Notes: a model not told the origin generated them from the letters alone. 64,000 nt of DNA from Thalassotalea insulae (GCF_030161395.1 NZ_BSST01000001.1:2170001-2234000), one strand, 5' to 3'; positions 50,896-60,642 are shown, numbered from the stretch's first letter. Program-made: numbers and translations.

Positions 50896-52302
50896 CTACA
50901 AGGTGGTTAACGCGCTACTCCATCGGCCATTAAATGCCTGATAGGCACTGACTTTGGCGATAAGTGATGAAATAGTCGAGTCAACGGCATTTTCTTGTGC
51001 TATTAAAACATCCCGGCGGGCATCTAACAACTCTAAGTAGGGAATTTGTCCCTCTTGATACATGGCGTTAGCCTGAGAAAATGCTTTATTTGCATGCAAG
51101 TAACGGCGTTCTGCATAGTATTTTTGCTTGACTTGCTTATCCAGTGATTGCAAAGATAATTCACTATCACTCATTGCCTTTAATACCGCCTGTTGATAAT
51201 GATTATAAGCAGCCTCACTTAATAATTGCTGAGCATCACGTTGTGCCAATAACGCCGGATAACTGAGCAATGACCATTCAATTTGCGGTGCCACCTGCCA
51301 TTGGTGCTGACTATCTTTCAACTGATTATTGCCTAAGCTAAGTACGCCAGTAAAGGCTGATAAGCTGATATTTGGATATAAGGCTTTTGCAGCTGCGACG
51401 CTCAGTGAATTTGCCTGACTAAATTCAAATAATGCGCGGCTGATATCCGGACGCAGGGCGATAGCGTGATCAGGCTGCGCCAGAGCAACAGCAAAGGGTT
51501 GTGCTAATATTTGTTGTTCATCTGGTAACGATAAATCGTTGACCAGACGTCCGGTGAGCAGTGCCAGCATTGAGCTATCACGATACTGGGCATATGAAAT
51601 TTCAGGTAATAATGCCTGTTGTTGATTGAGCTGGGCGCGGGTACGATTCAGATCAAGCTCATTAGCCATCCCTTCTTCCACTTGCGCTGCTAACACTTCG
51701 ATACTTTGTTTGAGGGCATCAATTTGCATTTCAATGATCTGTTGCTTTTTCAGGTTGCCCTGATAGCTGATATAGCCTTTGACTACTGCGCTGACTACTT
51801 CTATTTGTAGTGCGCGTAATTGTTCTGCCTGGCTCATCGCTGACGCATTAGCTGCATTGACTAAGGCGCTAATTCGACCAAATAAATCAACCTGCCAGTC
51901 AAAACCTATCGCCGCACTGGACTGACGTTGATAAGGGGTGGTCAAATTAGTCCGTTGACTGTCAATCGTTACACCACCTTGCGGCAGATATTTCGCTTTT
52001 TGTGCTCCTAAACGTGCTAGGGCGCTTTCTAGCAGCAATTGACTGCTGCGTAGGTCATAGTTGTTGGCTAAGCTTTGGCTAATCAACTGATTCAACTGGG
52101 GAGATTGCAATTGCTGCCACCAGTTAACTTCACTTTGACCGCTAAGCTCTGGCGCAATTTGCGCCTCGGCGATAAAGTTTTCAATGAGCTGCTGATGCTG
52201 CTCAGTATCAATTTTACTGGCGCAACCTGAAAGCATAGCAGCAATTAGCGTGGTACCAAACGCCAGTTTAGTGCTTAGGCGCTGAGAGATGTTTTTAGTC
52301 AT
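50896..52302 (-). CDS. Outer-membrane efflux channel lipoprotein (TolC/OprM/NodT-like)
   Basis: A 468-residue outer-membrane factor. A lipoprotein signal with lipobox (AAMLSGCAS) is followed by the two OEP repeats: LNQLISQSLANNYDLRSSQLLLESALARLG, then VAPQIEWSLLSYPALLAQRDAQQ and QEGQIPYLELLDARRDVL. The fold is a trimeric barrel-tunnel that links with adaptor and RND pump. The start codon overlaps the RND gene end by 8 bp, with AGGAG 7 bases upstream. It completes an MFP-RND-OMF operon. Confidence 0.9.
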   Translation of the reverse strand: MTKNISQRLSTKLAFGTTLIAAMLSGCASKIDTEQHQQLIENFIAEAQIAPELSGQSEVNWWQQLQSPQLNQLISQSLANNYDLRSSQLLLESALARLGAQKAKYLPQGGVTIDSQRTNLTTPYQRQSSAAIGFDWQVDLFGRISALVNAANASAMSQAEQLRALQIEVVSAVVKGYISYQGNLKKQQIIEMQIDALKQSIEVLAAQVEEGMANELDLNRTRAQLNQQQALLPEISYAQYRDSSMLALLTGRLVNDLSLPDEQQILAQPFAVALAQPDHAIALRPDISRALFEFSQANSLSVAAAKALYPNISLSAFTGVLSLGNNQLKDSQHQWQVAPQIEWSLLSYPALLAQRDAQQLLSEAAYNHYQQAVLKAMSDSELSLQSLDKQVKQKYYAERRYLHANKAFSQANAMYQEGQIPYLELLDARRDVLIAQENAVDSTISSLIAKVSAYQAFNGRWSSALTTL

Positions 52303-55300
52303 GCGCTTGCTCCTGAGCAGATGAATCTTTTATCTTAGTGACCAGCATGTAAAATACCGGGGTGAACAATAGGCCAAAAAAGGTGACACCAATCATGCCG
52401 GAAAATACCGCATTACCCATGGCATGACGCATTTCTGCCCCGGCACCTGTTGCCAGTACGAGCGGAACTACCCCGGCAGTAAAAGCGATAGAAGTCATTA
52501 ATATCGGGCGTAAACGTAAGCGACAGGCAGCGATAATGGCATCAAAATGCGACAACCCTTGCTGATTTTTATCTTTAGCAAACTCCACCATCAAGATGGC
52601 ATTTTTTGAAGCCAGTGCTACCAGTACTATCAGGGCAATCTGGGTAAATATATTGTTATCTGAACCGACTAACCAAACCCCCAACAATGCTGAGAAAATG
52701 GTCATAGGGACAATTAAAATAATGGCCAGTGGTAAACGCAGGCTTTCATATTGTGCTGCCAATACCATAAAGACTAACAGCACGACTAATGGGAAAACAT
52801 AAACCATGGTATTCCCAGCGAGTATTTGTTGGAAGGTTACTTCTGTCCACTCATAAGTGATATCTTTTGGCAGTGTATCCGCCAAGATGGCTTCAATTGC
52901 TTGCTGAGCTTGATCCGAACTATAGCCAGGTGCTGGGCTACCGTTTAGCTCCGCACTTGGGTAACCGTTATAATGCATCACACGATCCGGCCCCGTAGTT
53001 GGCGTGACTGTCAGTACAGAACCTAGTGGCACCATATCACCCTGACGATTCCGTACTTTCAAATTAAGGATTTGCTCCGGATCCTGACGAAACTCTGCTT
53101 CTGCTTGCGCTTTCACTTGGTAAGTACGGCCAAACATATTAAAGTCATTAATATAAACCGAACCTAAGTAAACTTGCAGTGCATTAAATACTTCATTTAA
53201 TGGAATGCCCTGGATCAATGCTTGCTCACGGTCAATATCGATATCCATCTGTGGTACCTGAATACGGAAGCTAGAGTACAGACCCATTAATTCCGGGGTT
53301 TGTCGCGCTTTGCCGATCACTGCTTGCAAGCTATTAAACAAAGTTTCAAATCCTTTATTGCCTCTATCTTCAATTTGCAATTTAAAGCCACCAGTTGTAC
53401 CTAGTCCTTGAATAGGGGGCGGTGGAAAAACTGCAACAAAGGCTTCATCAATTGCAGCAAAACGCTGGTTCAGCTGTGCTGCGATTGCCATAGCAGACTG
53501 ACTCGGGTCGGTGCGCTCTGAGAAGGCCTGCAATGGTGTAAAAACGATGGCACTGTTTGGACTATTGGTAAAGCCATTGACCGACAAACCAGGAAATGCC
53601 ACTGAGTGAGCAACACCAGGTACTTGCAGTGCTATTTGTTCCATTTCTTTTACTACTGCCTGAGTACGATCTAGGCTAGCCGCATCGGGTAACTGTGCAA
53701 TCGCCACCAGATATTGCTTGTCTTGTGCTGGGATAAAACCACCGGGTACAGCGTCAAATAATTTAATGGTACCGCCAAGCAAAGCAACATAGGCCAGCAT
53801 AACGATTACACTCATTCGGATCAGCTTTTGTACTAGTTTTTGATAGCCTTGAGCACCACGATCAAATAATTTATTAAATGGGGCAAATAACCAGGCGCCA
53901 AATAACTTATTAAGCAATCGCGTTAACTTATCAGGCTTACTCTCATGACTTTTAAGTAATAACGCTGATAATGCTGGTGATAAGGTCAATGAGTTAAACG
54001 CTGAAATAACCGTTGAGATAGTAATGGTTAGTGCAAATTGCTTATAAAACTGTCCGGACAAGCCGCTGATAAATGCTGTTGGAATAAAAACCGCACATAA
54101 CACCAGCGCAATCGCAATAATTGGTCCGGTTACTTCAGACATAGCAACGCGGGTTGCTTCCAATGGTGACAGTCCTTGTTCGATGTTACGTTCGACGTTT
54201 TCAACTACCACTATCGCATCATCAACGACAATACCGATCGCTAATACTAAACCAAACAGTGACAAGGTATTAATAGAAACGCCGAGCCATTGCATTACCG
54301 CAAAGGTACCGATTAATGAAATTGGCACAGCGATCAGTGGAATAATTGACGCGCGCCAGGTTTGTAAAAACACTACTACCACAATCACTACTAAGGCAAT
54401 CGCTTCCAGTAAGGTTTTAATGACCGCATCAATAGAATCACGGACGAAAACCGTTGGATCATAAACTATTTCATATTCGACGCCGCTAGGAAAATCTTGC
54501 GATAACGTCGCCATAGTTTCACGAACTTGATCCGAAAGCTCTATCGCATTTGATCCTGGACGTTGGAAGATCGGCATAGCGAGTGCGGGTTGGCTGTCCA
54601 ACATTGCGCGTAGTGCATAGTTGTTTTGCCCTAATTCGAGACGAGCAACATCTTTTAAGCGGGTGATTTGACCTTGTGAACCGACTTTAACGATCACTTG
54701 CTCAAATTCTTCAATATTATCTAAACGACCTTTGACATTTAGCAATACTTGAAATTGGCTGTCATTGCTTGCAGGTTGCGCGCCCAAACTACCGGCAGCA
54801 ACTTGCTGGTTTTGTGCTTTTAATGCGCTGACGACATCCATCGCGGTTAATTCTCGAGCGGCTAAAGCATCAGGATTTAGCCAAACTCGCATTGAATACT
54901 GACCGCCACCAAATAATTTGACGTCACCGACACCAGGTAAGCGGGCGATCTGATCTTTGATATAAAGATCGGCGTAGTTAGATAAATAGGTGGTGTCATG
55001 AGTCTTTTTTGGTGAATATAAGTGCACCACCATAGTCAGGTCGGGTGACGACTTTTCGGCAACGACACCCAGACGTTGAACTTCTTCTGGTAATCGTGAT
55101 AACGCACTGTTAACTCGGTTCTGAACTTGCACTTGTGCCCGGTCAAGATCGGTGCCTAAGGCAAAAGTTACAGTTAAGGTCATACGACCATCACTAGTGG
55201 CTTGAGAAAACATATATAACATGTTCTCTGTACCATTGATTTCCTGTTCTAATGGTGTTGCTACCGTTTGCGCTATCACCGACGGATTAGCACCAGGATA

Positions 55301-55453
55301 ACTGGCCGTAACAACCACTGTTGGTGGTACAACTTCTGGGTACTCACTGACAGGCAGTTGGAATAGTGAAATACTGCCGGCGATTAATATGATCAGCGAT
55401 AGTACGGCAGCAAATATCGGACGCTGAATAAAAAAATGGGAAAATTTCATCAT
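52295..55453 (-). CDS. RND-family multidrug efflux pump, AcrB-like
   Basis: A 1052-residue inner-membrane permease. The HAE-1 pattern is clear: FSHFFIQRPIFAAVLSLIILIAG, PEVVPPTVVVTASYPGAN, the TM4 proton-relay pair GIVVDDAIVVVENVERNIE and the C-terminal TM10-12 block LASKNAILMVEFAKD. A large periplasmic porter region is intact, including GGGQYSMRVWLNPDALAAREL. It overlaps the channel gene and is 6 bp after the adaptor gene. Drug or organic compound export is expected; the specific substrate is unknown. Confidence 0.93.
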   Translation of the reverse strand: MMKFSHFFIQRPIFAAVLSLIILIAGSISLFQLPVSEYPEVVPPTVVVTASYPGANPSVIAQTVATPLEQEINGTENMLYMFSQATSDGRMTLTVTFALGTDLDRAQVQVQNRVNSALSRLPEEVQRLGVVAEKSSPDLTMVVHLYSPKKTHDTTYLSNYADLYIKDQIARLPGVGDVKLFGGGQYSMRVWLNPDALAARELTAMDVVSALKAQNQQVAAGSLGAQPASNDSQFQVLLNVKGRLDNIEEFEQVIVKVGSQGQITRLKDVARLELGQNNYALRAMLDSQPALAMPIFQRPGSNAIELSDQVRETMATLSQDFPSGVEYEIVYDPTVFVRDSIDAVIKTLLEAIALVVIVVVVFLQTWRASIIPLIAVPISLIGTFAVMQWLGVSINTLSLFGLVLAIGIVVDDAIVVVENVERNIEQGLSPLEATRVAMSEVTGPIIAIALVLCAVFIPTAFISGLSGQFYKQFALTITISTVISAFNSLTLSPALSALLLKSHESKPDKLTRLLNKLFGAWLFAPFNKLFDRGAQGYQKLVQKLIRMSVIVMLAYVALLGGTIKLFDAVPGGFIPAQDKQYLVAIAQLPDAASLDRTQAVVKEMEQIALQVPGVAHSVAFPGLSVNGFTNSPNSAIVFTPLQAFSERTDPSQSAMAIAAQLNQRFAAIDEAFVAVFPPPPIQGLGTTGGFKLQIEDRGNKGFETLFNSLQAVIGKARQTPELMGLYSSFRIQVPQMDIDIDREQALIQGIPLNEVFNALQVYLGSVYINDFNMFGRTYQVKAQAEAEFRQDPEQILNLKVRNRQGDMVPLGSVLTVTPTTGPDRVMHYNGYPSAELNGSPAPGYSSDQAQQAIEAILADTLPKDITYEWTEVTFQQILAGNTMVYVFPLVVLLVFMVLAAQYESLRLPLAIILIVPMTIFSALLGVWLVGSDNNIFTQIALIVLVALASKNAILMVEFAKDKNQQGLSHFDAIIAACRLRLRPILMTSIAFTAGVVPLVLATGAGAEMRHAMGNAVFSGMIGVTFFGLLFTPVFYMLVTKIKDSSAQEQAHD

Positions 55454-55459
55454 ATACTC

Positions 55460-56629
55460 TTATTGTTTAGCGACTAAGCTGGCTTGATCTAATGGCGCTA
55501 GAGTGAAGGCGATACCACTAGTGTCAATGGCAACATTATTGGGATTAACCGGCATACCTGGACCGACACGAGCAGGGCCGTTGACTGCAATAACATCGCC
55601 ACTTTCTAGTCCTGAGGTAATGGCGCGTAACTTGCCGTAACGCTCACCAATTTTCACTAATTTATATTGCAAAATATTGTTCTCGCCTAAGGTTAAGACA
55701 AAGCGATTTTTCAAATCTGTACCAATGGCACGCTCAGGAATAATTACCTGCTCAGTAATGCGGTTTGCCGCTAACTTAATACGAGCGAAAGAGCCAGCGC
55801 GTAATTGTTCATTGTCATCATTAAACACCGCGCGTACTCTTAAGGTACCGGTAGCTGGATCGATTTGATTATCGATAAAATCAATAAATCCCTGATGGGT
55901 AAATGCTGACTGTCCAACCTTTTGCATGACTACGGGCTGTTTGCTTTCGGCTGTGATGTTGGTAAAAGCGCTATTCCAGGTCCGTTCGTCAATATCAAAA
56001 TAGGCATACATACGTTCACTTGAGACGATAGTTGTCAATATACTTTGTCCGGCTAAGACATTATTGCCCTTGGTGATATTAGCGCGTGAAATCACGCCAT
56101 CTATTGGTGAACGAATGGCAGTAAATTCTAGATCGAGTTGTGCGGATGTTAACTGTGCTTGCAGTGCGGCAAGTTGTGCTTCACGTTGACGCAAGGTTGA
56201 AGTGCGAGATTCTGCTTGCTCGGTTGAAATAGCCTTACGCTCTGTTAAGCGGGCGGCACGTTTTGCTTCACTTTTAGCCTGGGCTAACGCGGCCTTAGCA
56301 CTGATAATTTGTGCTTTAAGCGTATCGACTACGGCAACAAAAGGGCGATCATCGAGTTTAAATAATAAATCTCCTTGTTTAACTGCATCACCTTCATGAA
56401 AAGCAATATTGTCAATGACCCCGGATACGCGCGGCATTAATGCTACTTGCTCAGGCGACTCAAGGCGTGTGGTATAGGTATGCCAGCTTTGTACTGGTTT
56501 GACTAATACCTGGGCAACATCTATCGGTTGTAAATGTTGTTGGCCTGCTTGGTTATTGGCTTGCTCTGAACAGCCAACCAAGATCAAGCTGGAAAAAGCT
56601 AGGGTAACGGCGATTAAATGTTTCTTCAT
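55460..56629 (-). CDS. RND efflux periplasmic adaptor lipoprotein
   Basis: A 389-residue membrane-fusion protein with a lipoprotein signal (LILVGCSEQ). Lipoyl/barrel halves are visible: RVSGVIDNIAFHEGDAVKQGDLLFKLD, a coiled hairpin rich in Ala/Lys/Glu (AALAQAKSEAKRAARLTERKAIS), RSPIDGVISRANITKGNNV and GSFARIKLAANRI. It is the first gene of the four-gene efflux operon, divergent from a LysR gene. GGAG lies 6 bases before the ATG. Confidence 0.92.
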   Translation of the reverse strand: MKKHLIAVTLAFSSLILVGCSEQANNQAGQQHLQPIDVAQVLVKPVQSWHTYTTRLESPEQVALMPRVSGVIDNIAFHEGDAVKQGDLLFKLDDRPFVAVVDTLKAQIISAKAALAQAKSEAKRAARLTERKAISTEQAESRTSTLRQREAQLAALQAQLTSAQLDLEFTAIRSPIDGVISRANITKGNNVLAGQSILTTIVSSERMYAYFDIDERTWNSAFTNITAESKQPVVMQKVGQSAFTHQGFIDFIDNQIDPATGTLRVRAVFNDDNEQLRAGSFARIKLAANRITEQVIIPERAIGTDLKNRFVLTLGENNILQYKLVKIGERYGKLRAITSGLESGDVIAVNGPARVGPGMPVNPNNVAIDTSGIAFTLAPLDQASLVAKQ

Positions 56630-56743
56630 GATAACTCTCCTTTGATAGCGCTATGTTACGAAAGACAACTGGTGACAAAAACCCTAGATTTAGCATTTCA
56701 TTAGTGCCAAAATGGCAACAATGACGTTTGTTAAGAGAAAAGT

Positions 56744-57700
56744 ATGGATACAACTAGTCGGTTATTAATGTTGTTGGAAATAGTTGAACAAGGCTCTTTT
56801 ATTAAAGCGGCCGAAGTACGTAATATTGATCGTTCAGTGATTTCCAAACAAATGAACCGCTTGGAAGATGATCTAGGGGTTAGGTTGCTTAACCGTACGA
56901 CCCGCTCTTTCTCATTGACTGCTGCTGGCGCTGAAATGGTAAAAAAAGCGGCGGAATTGCGGTTATTATTAAATGAAACCATACATTTAGCTGAAAATTA
57001 TCATCAGGAACCCAGAGGAGTGTTAAAAATTACTTCCTCGACCATTATTGGTAAACGTTACCTACAACCTGTGATTAACGATTTTCAAAAACGTTTTCCG
57101 CAAGTGGAAGTAGAATTTCGTTTAGATGATAAACTGGTGGATATAGTCTCTGAGGGTTTCGATTTAGCATTTCGGGTTGGTGAACCTAAAGACTCATCAC
57201 TGATTGCCCGAAAACTGGCGCGTAATCGTTTATTGATTTTGGCGACGCCGGAATTTATTGAAACCTATGGCATGCCAGCTAAGATGGAACAGTTAGCTGA
57301 GTTACCAGCTGCTAGCTATAGCAGTACTTCGCTAAGGGTTGAAGGTATTCGCTATCTTGACGCCAATGATCAGGTACAAGAACAACGTATTAATAGTGTG
57401 TTTCGTGCCAATGATGCGGAAGTACTGTTAATGAAAACCTTATCTAGTACTGTATTTATGATAGCGCCAGCTTTTATTCTAGAGAATGAAGTACGAGATG
57501 GTTTATTGGTGCCTTTGTTAACTAATGTCAAATTACTGGAGTTTAATGCCATGTATGCCATGTACCCACATCGGGATTTGCCGGTGCGGACTCAGCTATT
57601 TTTTGATGCGGTACGTGAATACCTAGGTAAAGACAAACCGATCTGGGAACATGGTATTCCAGATTTCGATCGCATGTACCAAGGTAGTGGCAACCGTTGA
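56744..57700 (+). CDS. LysR-family regulator of the efflux operon
   Basis: A 318-residue LysR regulator. The HTH is at residues about 5-60 (LEIVEQGSFIKAAEVRNIDR, then GVRLLNRTTRSFSLTAAG), with a co-inducer domain after residue 90 (LKITSSTIIGKRYLQPVINDF, FDLAFRVGEPKDSSLIARKL). It is divergent from the adaptor gene with 114 bp between them, the standard arrangement for local control. It is likely an activator of the efflux operon in response to an electron-poor or aromatic ligand (inference). Confidence 0.86.
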   Translation: MDTTSRLLMLLEIVEQGSFIKAAEVRNIDRSVISKQMNRLEDDLGVRLLNRTTRSFSLTAAGAEMVKKAAELRLLLNETIHLAENYHQEPRGVLKITSSTIIGKRYLQPVINDFQKRFPQVEVEFRLDDKLVDIVSEGFDLAFRVGEPKDSSLIARKLARNRLLILATPEFIETYGMPAKMEQLAELPAASYSSTSLRVEGIRYLDANDQVQEQRINSVFRANDAEVLLMKTLSSTVFMIAPAFILENEVRDGLLVPLLTNVKLLEFNAMYAMYPHRDLPVRTQLFFDAVREYLGKDKPIWEHGIPDFDRMYQGSGNR

Positions 57701-57806
57701 ACAGTATTTTAGGGTTGTTGTTTATCCAGCTGGTTGATTTATCGCTATTCTGTTCGCACATCAATGGGTAATGTTGTACTCATTTTCGCGATAAAGGAGT
57801 GATTAA

Positions 57807-58172
57807 ATGTCAAAGTCTGCTATTAATTTTCAGGAGAAATTCGCCAAGTTCAGCGAACACTGGTCACCCAAAGTGATTGCGGAGATGAATGATTATCAGT
57901 TTAAACTGGCAAAAATCCAGAATGAATTTGTCTGGCATGATCATCAAGATACCGATGAGGTTTTCTTAGTGATTGAGGGAGAAATGACAATAGAGTTTCG
58001 TGATGGCAAAGTCGATTTAGCTGCGGGGGAAATGTATGTCGTACCTAAAGGTGTAGAGCATAAACCTTACGCGAAAAATGAATGCAAAATAATGTTTATT
58101 GAACCGCGTGGTGTAAAAAATACCGGTGATTCCGGCGGTGAGTTGACCGCAGAGAATGATGTTTGGGTCTGA
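57807..58172 (+). CDS. Small cupin-domain protein
   Basis: A 121-residue single-domain cupin. Metal ligand motifs are HDHQDTDEVFLVIEGEM (two His and Glu) and the second motif AAGEMYVVPKGVEHKPYAK. Cupins of this size bind a metal and a small organic ligand; function unknown. AAAGGAG lies upstream of the ATG. The last codon and stop (GTC TGA) are formed with the first bases of the mobile island at 58169. The original end (GTC TGG GTG TAA, 61886-61897) remains on the far side of the island, so the gene was hit at its last codon but still ends normally. Confidence 0.85.
   Translation: MSKSAINFQEKFAKFSEHWSPKVIAEMNDYQFKLAKIQNEFVWHDHQDTDEVFLVIEGEMTIEFRDGKVDLAAGEMYVVPKGVEHKPYAKNECKIMFIEPRGVKNTGDSGGELTAENDVWV
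58160..58168. repeat. Left target-site duplication of the island
   Basis: TGTTTGGGT (58160-58168) lies just before the left terminal repeat. The right copy TGTCTGGGT (61885-61893) differs at one base. A 9-bp duplication fits the IS4 family (IS10-type length). The left copy is part of the cupin codons Asp-Val-Trp. Confidence 0.75.
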
Positions 58173-58227
58173 GCTATCCCCACAAATAATTCTTATATAT
58201 CAATGAAATAATTTAAATCGAAGGGAA

Positions 58228-58294
58228 CATTCATGGTGTTTGGTGATCATATCTATCGCCAAACAAAAATAACCAACCGGAAACACCATGAATG
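58228..58294. repeat. 14-bp inverted repeat enclosing the IS transposase start codon
   Basis: CATTCATGGTGTTT (58228-58241) and AAACACCATGAATG (58281-58294) are exact inverse copies, 39 bases apart. The right arm contains the ATG (58288) of the transposase fragment. In IS10 and IS50 similar structures mask the transposase start in read-through mRNA; here it may do the same. Confidence 0.75.
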
Positions 58295-58425
58295 CACTCT
58301 CTATACTGAAGAAAACTCTCACTCTTGTCAGCCTTAAAATGCACGCTAGACGACGAGCTTCTTTAGCCTCGTTACTTGAAAGCCTTTTAATGGGAGCAAG
58401 TGCAAGGGTAACTAACCTTGGCTGA
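58288..58425 (+). pseudogene. IS4-family transposase, 5' fragment
   Basis: A 45-codon fragment from ATG 58288 to TGA 58423-58425. The reading MNALSILKKTLTLVSLKMHA, then RRRASLASLLESLLMGASARVTNLG, matches the conserved N-terminus of IS4-type transposases (the run normally goes on as Gly-Arg). It ends abruptly where the cargo begins. The catalytic DDE domain is absent from this piece; its C-terminal part is found at 61522-61864. Confidence 0.65.
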
Positions 58426-58726
58426 GATATTTACTTGCAAGCGAAGGAAAAACATAGAGTAAAATGAGCAGATAGCCTGTTACCCAATGTTCACTTGCAA
58501 TTGTTTTGCTTAGCTAGCTGTGAACGTTTTTTCTAGCCTTATAAACAGTTAAATTTATAGAATCGGCTGAAAAATAAGCTATAGCCATTGTTGTCAACTT
58601 TACTTATTGTTCATGCAATTGAAGAGATTCCTAAGTCACCGCCCCTTTTTTACGTACAGTTCCGGATCTGGCTAGAAAGATACTCGACAACCGATATAAT
58701 GCTGACGTCGTTTAGGGGAAGAAACT
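58426..58726. other. Junction region between transposase fragment and repair operon
   Basis: About 300 bp without a credible gene. It contains GTTCAC and GTGAAC arms around 58488-58525 and ends in the ribosome site (GGGGAAG) of the Ada-AlkA gene. No promoter with a good match was found. Confidence 0.4.
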
Positions 58727-60094
58727 ATGTATTCAGCAGAAGTATGCAAAAAAGCCAGATTATCCAGAGATGCGAGGTTTGACGGTAAATTTTTTACCGC
58801 AGTCAAAACCACAGGCATCTATTGCAGAACGACCTGCCCAGTTTACCCACCCAAAGAAGTTAATGTAGAATATCACCCTACAGCAATGTCCGCCGCCAAT
58901 GCTGGCTTTAGGCCTTGTTTACGCTGTCGACCCGATAGTGCTCCCGGTTCTCCCGCATCAAAGGGCACAGGCGCAACCCTTGAGCGTGCGTTAAAGCTGA
59001 TTGAAGCCGGCGCATTGCAAAAAGCAGCTGTTACCAATTTAGCCGATCGATTAGGGGTGAGTGATCGTTACCTACGTAAGCTTTTTCACCAGCAACTTGG
59101 GGTATCGCCAAAAACTTATGCACTTTACCAACAATGCCTATTTGCTAAAAAGCTGCTTCATCAAACCAATATGCCGATTACAGACATAGCACTGGCGAGT
59201 GGCTTTGAAAGCATTAGACGTTTCAATGATTGCTTTAAAACCATGTTGAAACTTACCCCCACAGAAATGCGTCGCAAATCGAACAAAAAATCGTCGAGTT
59301 TGTCGTTGGAGTTGTTTTATCGCCCACCGTTTGACTGGCTACACATGCAAGTGTATCTGCAAACCAGAGCAATAAAAGGTGTTGAATGGTGTGATGACAA
59401 GGGCTATGGCAGATACTTTGTATTACATGGCCATAAAGGTAAATTTAACGCAGTGCATCACCCTGCAAAACACAAATTCGATGTCGAAATTGAACTAGAC
59501 GATATCAGCGTGTTAAAGCTGGTTGTTAACAATATTCGTCGAGTATTAGATCTAGACGCTGATCTACAGACCATTGAAGCTAACTTGCAATGTGCACTTG
59601 GTGACAACTTTACATTGGCATCAGGTATTCGATTGCTTGGTATTTGGGCTATGTATGAGGCCGGTATCAGAGCCATTTTAGGCCAACATGTCTCGGTCGT
59701 TGCGGCGCAACAACTCGTTAATCAGCTGGTCGCTCAATTAGGTGAAACCAATGAAAAAGGCGCGTATTTTCCAACACCTGAAGCGGTGGCGGCAAGTGAC
59801 CTGACATTTTTGAACATACCACAAAGCAGAATAAATACGCTTAAAGGCTTTAGCCAACATTATGTGCATGCAGAATCACCTCAGCATGTTGATACCTGGC
59901 ATGCAATTAAAGGGATAGGCCCCTGGACGATGCAATATGCACAAATGCGCGGCGCGAGTGACCCTGATATTTATTTAAGCACCGATTTAGGCATTAAAAA
60001 AGCGCAGCAGTTTGTTGGACAAGATTTTGAACCCGCTCTGGCTTCGCCATGGAGGAGTTATTTAAACCTTCAACTTTGGAATAAACTGAAATGA
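58727..60094 (+). CDS. Ada-AlkA fusion: alkylation-response regulator and 3-methyladenine DNA glycosylase
   Basis: A 455-residue fusion. Residues about 1-80 are the Ada methylphosphotriester zinc domain (TGIYCRTTCPVYPPK, then RPCLRCRPD, four cysteines). Residues about 85-185 are an AraC helix-turn-helix pair (LADRLGVSDRYLRKLFHQQLGVSPKTY, ITDIALASGFESIRRFNDCFK). Residues about 195-455 are an AlkA-type HhH-GPD glycosylase (ARAILGQHVSVVAAQQLVNQL, IKGIGPWTMQYAQMRG, catalytic Asp in YLSTDLGIKKAQQ). The Ada O6-methyltransferase domain is replaced by AlkA. It would sense methylated DNA, switch on the operon and excise alkylated bases. The next gene supplies the methyltransferase. GGGGAAG precedes the ATG. 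Confidence 0.92.
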   Translation: MYSAEVCKKARLSRDARFDGKFFTAVKTTGIYCRTTCPVYPPKEVNVEYHPTAMSAANAGFRPCLRCRPDSAPGSPASKGTGATLERALKLIEAGALQKAAVTNLADRLGVSDRYLRKLFHQQLGVSPKTYALYQQCLFAKKLLHQTNMPITDIALASGFESIRRFNDCFKTMLKLTPTEMRRKSNKKSSSLSLELFYRPPFDWLHMQVYLQTRAIKGVEWCDDKGYGRYFVLHGHKGKFNAVHHPAKHKFDVEIELDDISVLKLVVNNIRRVLDLDADLQTIEANLQCALGDNFTLASGIRLLGIWAMYEAGIRAILGQHVSVVAAQQLVNQLVAQLGETNEKGAYFPTPEAVAASDLTFLNIPQSRINTLKGFSQHYVHAESPQHVDTWHAIKGIGPWTMQYAQMRGASDPDIYLSTDLGIKKAQQFVGQDFEPALASPWRSYLNLQLWNKLK

Positions 60095-60621
60095 CATACA
60101 ACGATTATTTTGAAAGCCCGCTCGGTCTGATCGAGTATAAAGCGTCAGATGCTGGCATCCGTCAGTTAATTTTTTGTGGCGACAACATTAAACCTGTAAA
60201 ACGCAATGAGTTGACAAAAGAGTGCCATACCCAATTAACAGCCTATTTTAACGGCGATCTAAAAAAGTTTGACTTGCCGTTAGATTTTAACGGCACCGAC
60301 TTTCAACAGCGCGTTTGGCAAATTTTATTGGAAATCCCGTTTGGTCAAACACTGTCGTATATGGATATCGCAAATCGCTTAAATAATCCGAAAGCCGTTA
60401 GAGCGGTAGGCGGCGCAAATGGCAGAAATCCAATAACCTTGATTGTGCCGTGTCATCGCGTAATTGGCGCCTCAAAAACGTTAACAGGCTACGCGGGTGG
60501 TACAGCACGAAAAAGGTGGTTGTTGTCGCACGAAGGTATTGAACTTGCCCCTGATAAAAACGAGACACAACTCGATGAGGTTATTTCATCTAGACAGGCA
60601 AAAACGCAATTTTTAGATTAA
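60091..60621 (+). CDS. ogt: Methylated-DNA-protein-cysteine methyltransferase
   Basis: A 176-residue suicide alkyltransferase that repairs O6-methylguanine. The active-site block is PCHRVIGASKTLTGYAGG with the acceptor Cys. The helix-turn-helix segment FQQRVWQILLEIPFGQTLSYMDIANRL and the Asn hinge PKAVRAVGGANGRNPI are present. The start overlaps the stop of the Ada-AlkA gene by 4 bases (ATGA), so the two are coupled. The final 20 residues are longer than in the common Ogt. Confidence 0.92.
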   Translation: MTYNDYFESPLGLIEYKASDAGIRQLIFCGDNIKPVKRNELTKECHTQLTAYFNGDLKKFDLPLDFNGTDFQQRVWQILLEIPFGQTLSYMDIANRLNNPKAVRAVGGANGRNPITLIVPCHRVIGASKTLTGYAGGTARKRWLLSHEGIELAPDKNETQLDEVISSRQAKTQFLD

Positions 60622-60642
60622 CAACACGTAGGACAACACAAC

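Noticed and set aside
58588..58782. 64-codon plus-strand ORF
   Set aside because: Overlaps the Ada-AlkA start in another frame; no ribosome site.
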